The position numbers and the translations under genes are program-made. A model generated the notes under the pieces. It was not told the DNA's origin, did not search any database, and saw only the letters and a program-made list of their open reading frames with translations. This document shows, piece by piece, positions 21,612 through 24,133 of a stretch of 24,133 nucleotides of DNA. This DNA comes from GBS-DC sp964451985 (GTDB taxonomy: Bacteria > Armatimonadota > Fimbriimonadia > Fimbriimonadales > GBS-DC): contig CAYVKB010000038.1 of NCBI GenBank assembly GCA_964451985.1, positions 1 through 24,133 of the forward strand. Direction: 5' to 3'. How positions within the stretch are numbered: the first letter of the stretch is position 1; each line of letters opens with the position of its first letter.

Positions 21612-23246
21612 ATGCTGAGGAAGGAGCTGTTCGGGATTCCCATAGGGATGTGGGTGCTGAGCGCGGGGTATGCGCTCGTGTGCACGCTGCTGCGAGCGTT
21701 TTACATCGACTATGAGGGACTGCGCCAAATCGCCGCGGCGGCGGAGGGCTTCAACCGCGAATCGACCACTTGGTGGAGCGGGCATAGTGTGTTGGGCGTG
21801 GTGTTGCTGTGGCTGCTCACGCTGCCATTGCGCTTCCTACCGCTGGTAGATGCGGCACAGATTCTCAGTGCGCTCAGCGTCTGGGCGTCGGGGCTGATAC
21901 TGTTTCGGATATTGCGATTGGTAGGGCTGGGCGCGGGGCTAAGTGGCTGGCTGGTGTTCCTGTTCTATGCGTCGAATGTGGCGTGGGTCAGTGCGACGAT
22001 GTTGCCTGTAGCGTCGCTATCGCTGTTGCTGACAGCGTGGTGGGGGCTAAGCGTAATCCGCTGGCTGGCGCAGCGTGAGCTGGACTCCGCCAGCGGCACA
22101 AGGCTGGGCATTCTGGGCGGCGTAGTCGCGTTGGTGAATCTGTTCTCGTTGATTCCTGTAATGGCGGCAGGGATTGTGGCGTTGCGGCGTGGGGGCGGCA
22201 CTGGCTTACTCGGTGCAGCGGTGGGCGTTGCGCTGATAGGCTATCTGGCGGTCTACTTCGCTATTCTGCCCGCGCAAGTAGAAGTGAGCGGCGCCGTGCG
22301 TCCCAAACCCTCGCTTATCGAATGGCTCTGGACAGGTGAGGGAACCAGCTATATCGATGTCCCACGCTACTCCGCGACCTATTGGCAGTCGCTGGGCGAG
22401 CAGGCACAGAACTTCCTGCTCGCGCTGGGGCGACCTTTCCGCGTGCGCGATGTGTACCAATACTATCTGGGTGGAACCTTCATCACGCTTATCAAGGGCG
22501 CATTCATGCTGATGGTGGTTGCTGCCGTGATTGTGTTAATCACCATTCGCATTTCGGGTGAGCGCGTGGTGACCGACCGACTGGTGGATACGGTGCGCGG
22601 CGTGGGTGGGTTCGCACTGCTCATTTCGCTGATTGTGATATTCGCATGGCAAGGCGACCGTCAAGCGATATATCTGTGGACACTGTTCTGGGGGCTGGTA
22701 GGCTTGGGCGGCTGGCTGGGCAGCTACTACGAAGAGGACGCACGGCGTATTGGCTTCGTCGCGCCACCGCTTGTGATGATCATGCTCGTGTTCGGGCTGA
22801 TGAAAGCGGCCGACCTGCGCTCGACAGAGCGCGATGGCGAGCGTCAGGAAGCAGAGGCGGTCTCGTCGGGTGTGCGTGAGGGTGACACGCTGATCGCCGT
22901 CACGCGCCTCGCCGAGTGGCTGCGTTATTACACAGCCGGCAAAGCCCAAGTAATCGACTCCAGCAGCTGGCTCCAGCCCGAAACCGACTTCCAAGCCCTG
23001 CTGCAGGGTGTGCAGAAGGGTAGCGGACGCATCATCCTATGGGACTACGCGCTCGCGCCTGAGATTTATCAGCGGGCGAATATAATCCACAACCCCCAGT
23101 GGCTGGAATCGCTGGGCAAGGCACAGCAGCAAGCCCGTGATGCAGGCGGGGCGTACCTGCGACGCTATGCCAATCTTGTTATCTACCCAACCCTTTTCCT
23201 GCAGCCGCAGGGCGAGGTGCAAACCTTCGGCGCAAAGCGTAATTAA
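21612..23246 (+). CDS. Polytopic membrane protein with C-terminal soluble domain, unknown function
   Basis: A 544-residue protein with roughly ten or eleven hydrophobic segments (among them about 13-30, 58-79, 84-105, 111-127, 130-150, 166-190, 199-219, 290-312, 333-347, 352-370, 381-400) and a loop of 70 residues between the seventh and eighth. After the last TM lies a soluble part of about 140 residues (DTLIAVTRLAEWLRYYTAGK, RIILWDYALAPEIYQ). The plan resembles GT-C-type glycosyltransferases or other lipid-linked sugar enzymes, but I see no decisive motif, so function is left open. GGAG of the preceding stop region serves as ribosome site (seven bases from the ATG), so it is coupled to the dehydrogenase. 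The sigma-factor gene starts four bases after its stop. Confidence 0.75.
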   Translation: MLRKELFGIPIGMWVLSAGYALVCTLLRAFYIDYEGLRQIAAAAEGFNRESTTWWSGHSVLGVVLLWLLTLPLRFLPLVDAAQILSALSVWASGLILFRILRLVGLGAGLSGWLVFLFYASNVAWVSATMLPVASLSLLLTAWWGLSVIRWLAQRELDSASGTRLGILGGVVALVNLFSLIPVMAAGIVALRRGGGTGLLGAAVGVALIGYLAVYFAILPAQVEVSGAVRPKPSLIEWLWTGEGTSYIDVPRYSATYWQSLGEQAQNFLLALGRPFRVRDVYQYYLGGTFITLIKGAFMLMVVAAVIVLITIRISGERVVTDRLVDTVRGVGGFALLISLIVIFAWQGDRQAIYLWTLFWGLVGLGGWLGSYYEEDARRIGFVAPPLVMIMLVFGLMKAADLRSTERDGERQEAEAVSSGVREGDTLIAVTRLAEWLRYYTAGKAQVIDSSSWLQPETDFQALLQGVQKGSGRIILWDYALAPEIYQRANIIHNPQWLESLGKAQQQARDAGGAYLRRYANLVIYPTLFLQPQGEVQTFGAKRN

Positions 23247-23250
23247 GACT

Positions 23251-23829
23251 ATGAGCGACGATCTCCATCTGATTGAGGCAGCAAAGCAAGGCGACGATGC
23301 AGCCTTCGATAAGCTCTGGGCGCGGCACCGCGACAAGGTGTTTCGCTCGCTGTTACGGGCGTGTGGGGGCAACCCCGAGACGACGCACGACGTCCTGCAG
23401 GACGCGCTGTTGAACGCTTTCAAAGCGTTGCAGCAGTTTCGCGGCGACGCGAACTTCGCTACGTGGCTGTATACCATCGCGCGACGGCTGTGCATCCGCG
23501 CCCGACGCGACTTAGACCGATTCTACTCGCTCGATGACCCGCTCAACAGCGAGGAAGGCAAAGCTATCCTGCGCCAGCTGATTGACCAGTACTCGGAAGA
23601 CCCTGAAGCGCTGGCGATCGAGAGCGACCTGCGCGAGCGCGTGCAGCAAGCCGTCGCCGAACTGCCCGACTCGCTGCGCACTGTGCTACAACTGCGCGAC
23701 CTGGAAGAGCTATCCACCGAAGAGACCGCCGAGAGGTTAGGCATCACGCAGGCGGCGGTGAAAGCACGCCTGCACCGCGCCCGCGAACTGCTGCGGCAAA
23801 AGCTGGAAGCTTACTTGCGGGAGGAGTAA
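23251..23829 (+). CDS. ECF-family RNA polymerase sigma factor
   Basis: A 192-residue sigma-70 of the ECF class. Region 2 covers about 18-86 (AFDKLWARHRDKVFRSLLRA, then HDVLQDALLNAFKAL, FRGDANFATWLYTIARRLCI), binding core polymerase and the -10. Region 4 covers about 130-186 (LPDSLRTVLQLRDLEELSTE, ETAERLGITQAAVKARLHRA), binding the -35. There is no region 3, as expected. It lies four bases after the membrane protein gene and two bases before a 75-residue gene; classical ECF operons put an anti-sigma factor there, but that product does not look like one. The ATG at 23251 suits the domain start; only a weak ribosome site is seen. Confidence 0.93.
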   Translation: MSDDLHLIEAAKQGDDAAFDKLWARHRDKVFRSLLRACGGNPETTHDVLQDALLNAFKALQQFRGDANFATWLYTIARRLCIRARRDLDRFYSLDDPLNSEEGKAILRQLIDQYSEDPEALAIESDLRERVQQAVAELPDSLRTVLQLRDLEELSTEETAERLGITQAAVKARLHRARELLRQKLEAYLREE

Positions 23830-23831
23830 GC

Positions 23832-24059
23832 ATGACCACCTACAAATACTCCGAGAGTCAGTACACACCCAAGTACCTGGGGCTTTCGCAGGCAAAATCG
23901 CTCATCGAGACCTTCCCGTGGCTCACCCTCACTTCACAGGAACACGAGTGGCTCCAAAAAACAGTAGCCACAGACGATGCAGAGGCAGTGGTAGAATTTG
24001 TACAAGCGATACTTATCTTACATTACTCAGATTTGGCTAAACCAAAGCACCGCTACTGA
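23832..24059 (+). CDS. Small unknown protein next to the sigma factor
   Basis: A 75-residue protein beginning MTTYKYSESQYTPKYLGLSQ, probably soluble and helical in its second half (DDAEAVVEFVQAILILHYSD). GGAGGAG six bases before the ATG, within the end of the sigma gene, shows strong coupled translation. It occupies the anti-sigma position but has no zinc-binding HxxxCxxC pattern and no TM segment. A role as a sigma partner is only a guess; it could be any small cytoplasmic protein. Confidence 0.7.
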   Translation: MTTYKYSESQYTPKYLGLSQAKSLIETFPWLTLTSQEHEWLQKTVATDDAEAVVEFVQAILILHYSDLAKPKHRY

Positions 24060-24078
24060 CACTTAGCGGAGGCATCTA

Positions 24079-24133
24079 ATGCGAGACTACAAACAACTTC
24101 AGGCAGAAACTTTAGCGCAAACCATACGCTGGC
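24079..24133 (+). CDS. Start of a further gene (partial)
   Basis: ATG at 24079 with GCGGAGG six bases upstream opens a frame reading MRDYKQLQAETLAQTIRW to the window edge. It follows the 75-residue gene by 19 bases and is probably in the same operon. Too short to assign. Confidence 0.6.
   Translation, partial: MRDYKQLQAETLAQTIRW

Overview
The window looks like chromosomal DNA from a GC-rich, Gram-negative-type (diderm) bacterium, most probably of the phylum Armatimonadota (Fimbriimonadales-like). The lineage is an inference from several traits seen together: an SLH-domain outer-membrane porin ending in phenylalanine, a PEP-CTERM surface protein, and two secreted proteins ending in paired dockerin-like EF-hand modules of the type DxNxDxxVDDADLLIVLFNFG. 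Some genes have strong GGAGG ribosome sites. Others have none and instead carry a -10-like box 6-8 nt before the start codon. No rRNA, tRNA, CRISPR array or insertion sequence was recognised.

Layout. Positions 1-497 (minus) hold the N-terminus of a membrane chemoreceptor with a Cache sensor. 750-2684 encodes the SLH porin and 2919-3989 a PEP-CTERM protein. 4341-5375 (minus) encodes a secreted dockerin-like protein. 5700-7226 encodes a soluble globin-coupled chemoreceptor, followed by a clear terminator and a membrane-anchored polysaccharide deacetylase (7400-8173). 8309-9813 is an AT-richer accessory patch: a solo Card1/DUF1887-like PD-(D/E)XK nuclease gene and, just upstream on the same strand, a decayed DUF262 (GmrSD-type) gene. 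9814-10955 holds a histidine phosphatase and a TPR protein, divergently transcribed.

From 16.2 kb back to 11.0 kb on the minus strand lie ispH (isoprenoid synthesis), glnA (nitrogen assimilation, own promoter), a ROK sugar kinase overlapping a 54-residue ORF by ATGA, a four-TM protein with a cytoplasmic winged HTH, and a 70-residue LuxR-type HTH protein with its own near-consensus promoter. On the plus strand follow a secreted beta-propeller/dockerin protein and an Eis-like acetyltransferase. A phytanoyl-CoA-dioxygenase-like protein (minus) overlaps the acetyltransferase stop tail to tail. The window ends in a compact plus-strand cluster: Fe-type alcohol dehydrogenase, polytopic membrane protein, ECF sigma factor, a 75-residue unknown and the start of one more gene.

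Most of the window is housekeeping and cell-envelope content. The points most worth a second look are the nuclease plus decayed DUF262 patch, the membrane-anchored HTH gene next to the small LuxR-type gene with a repeat-flanked promoter, the putative leaderless starts, and the sigma-factor cluster at the right edge.
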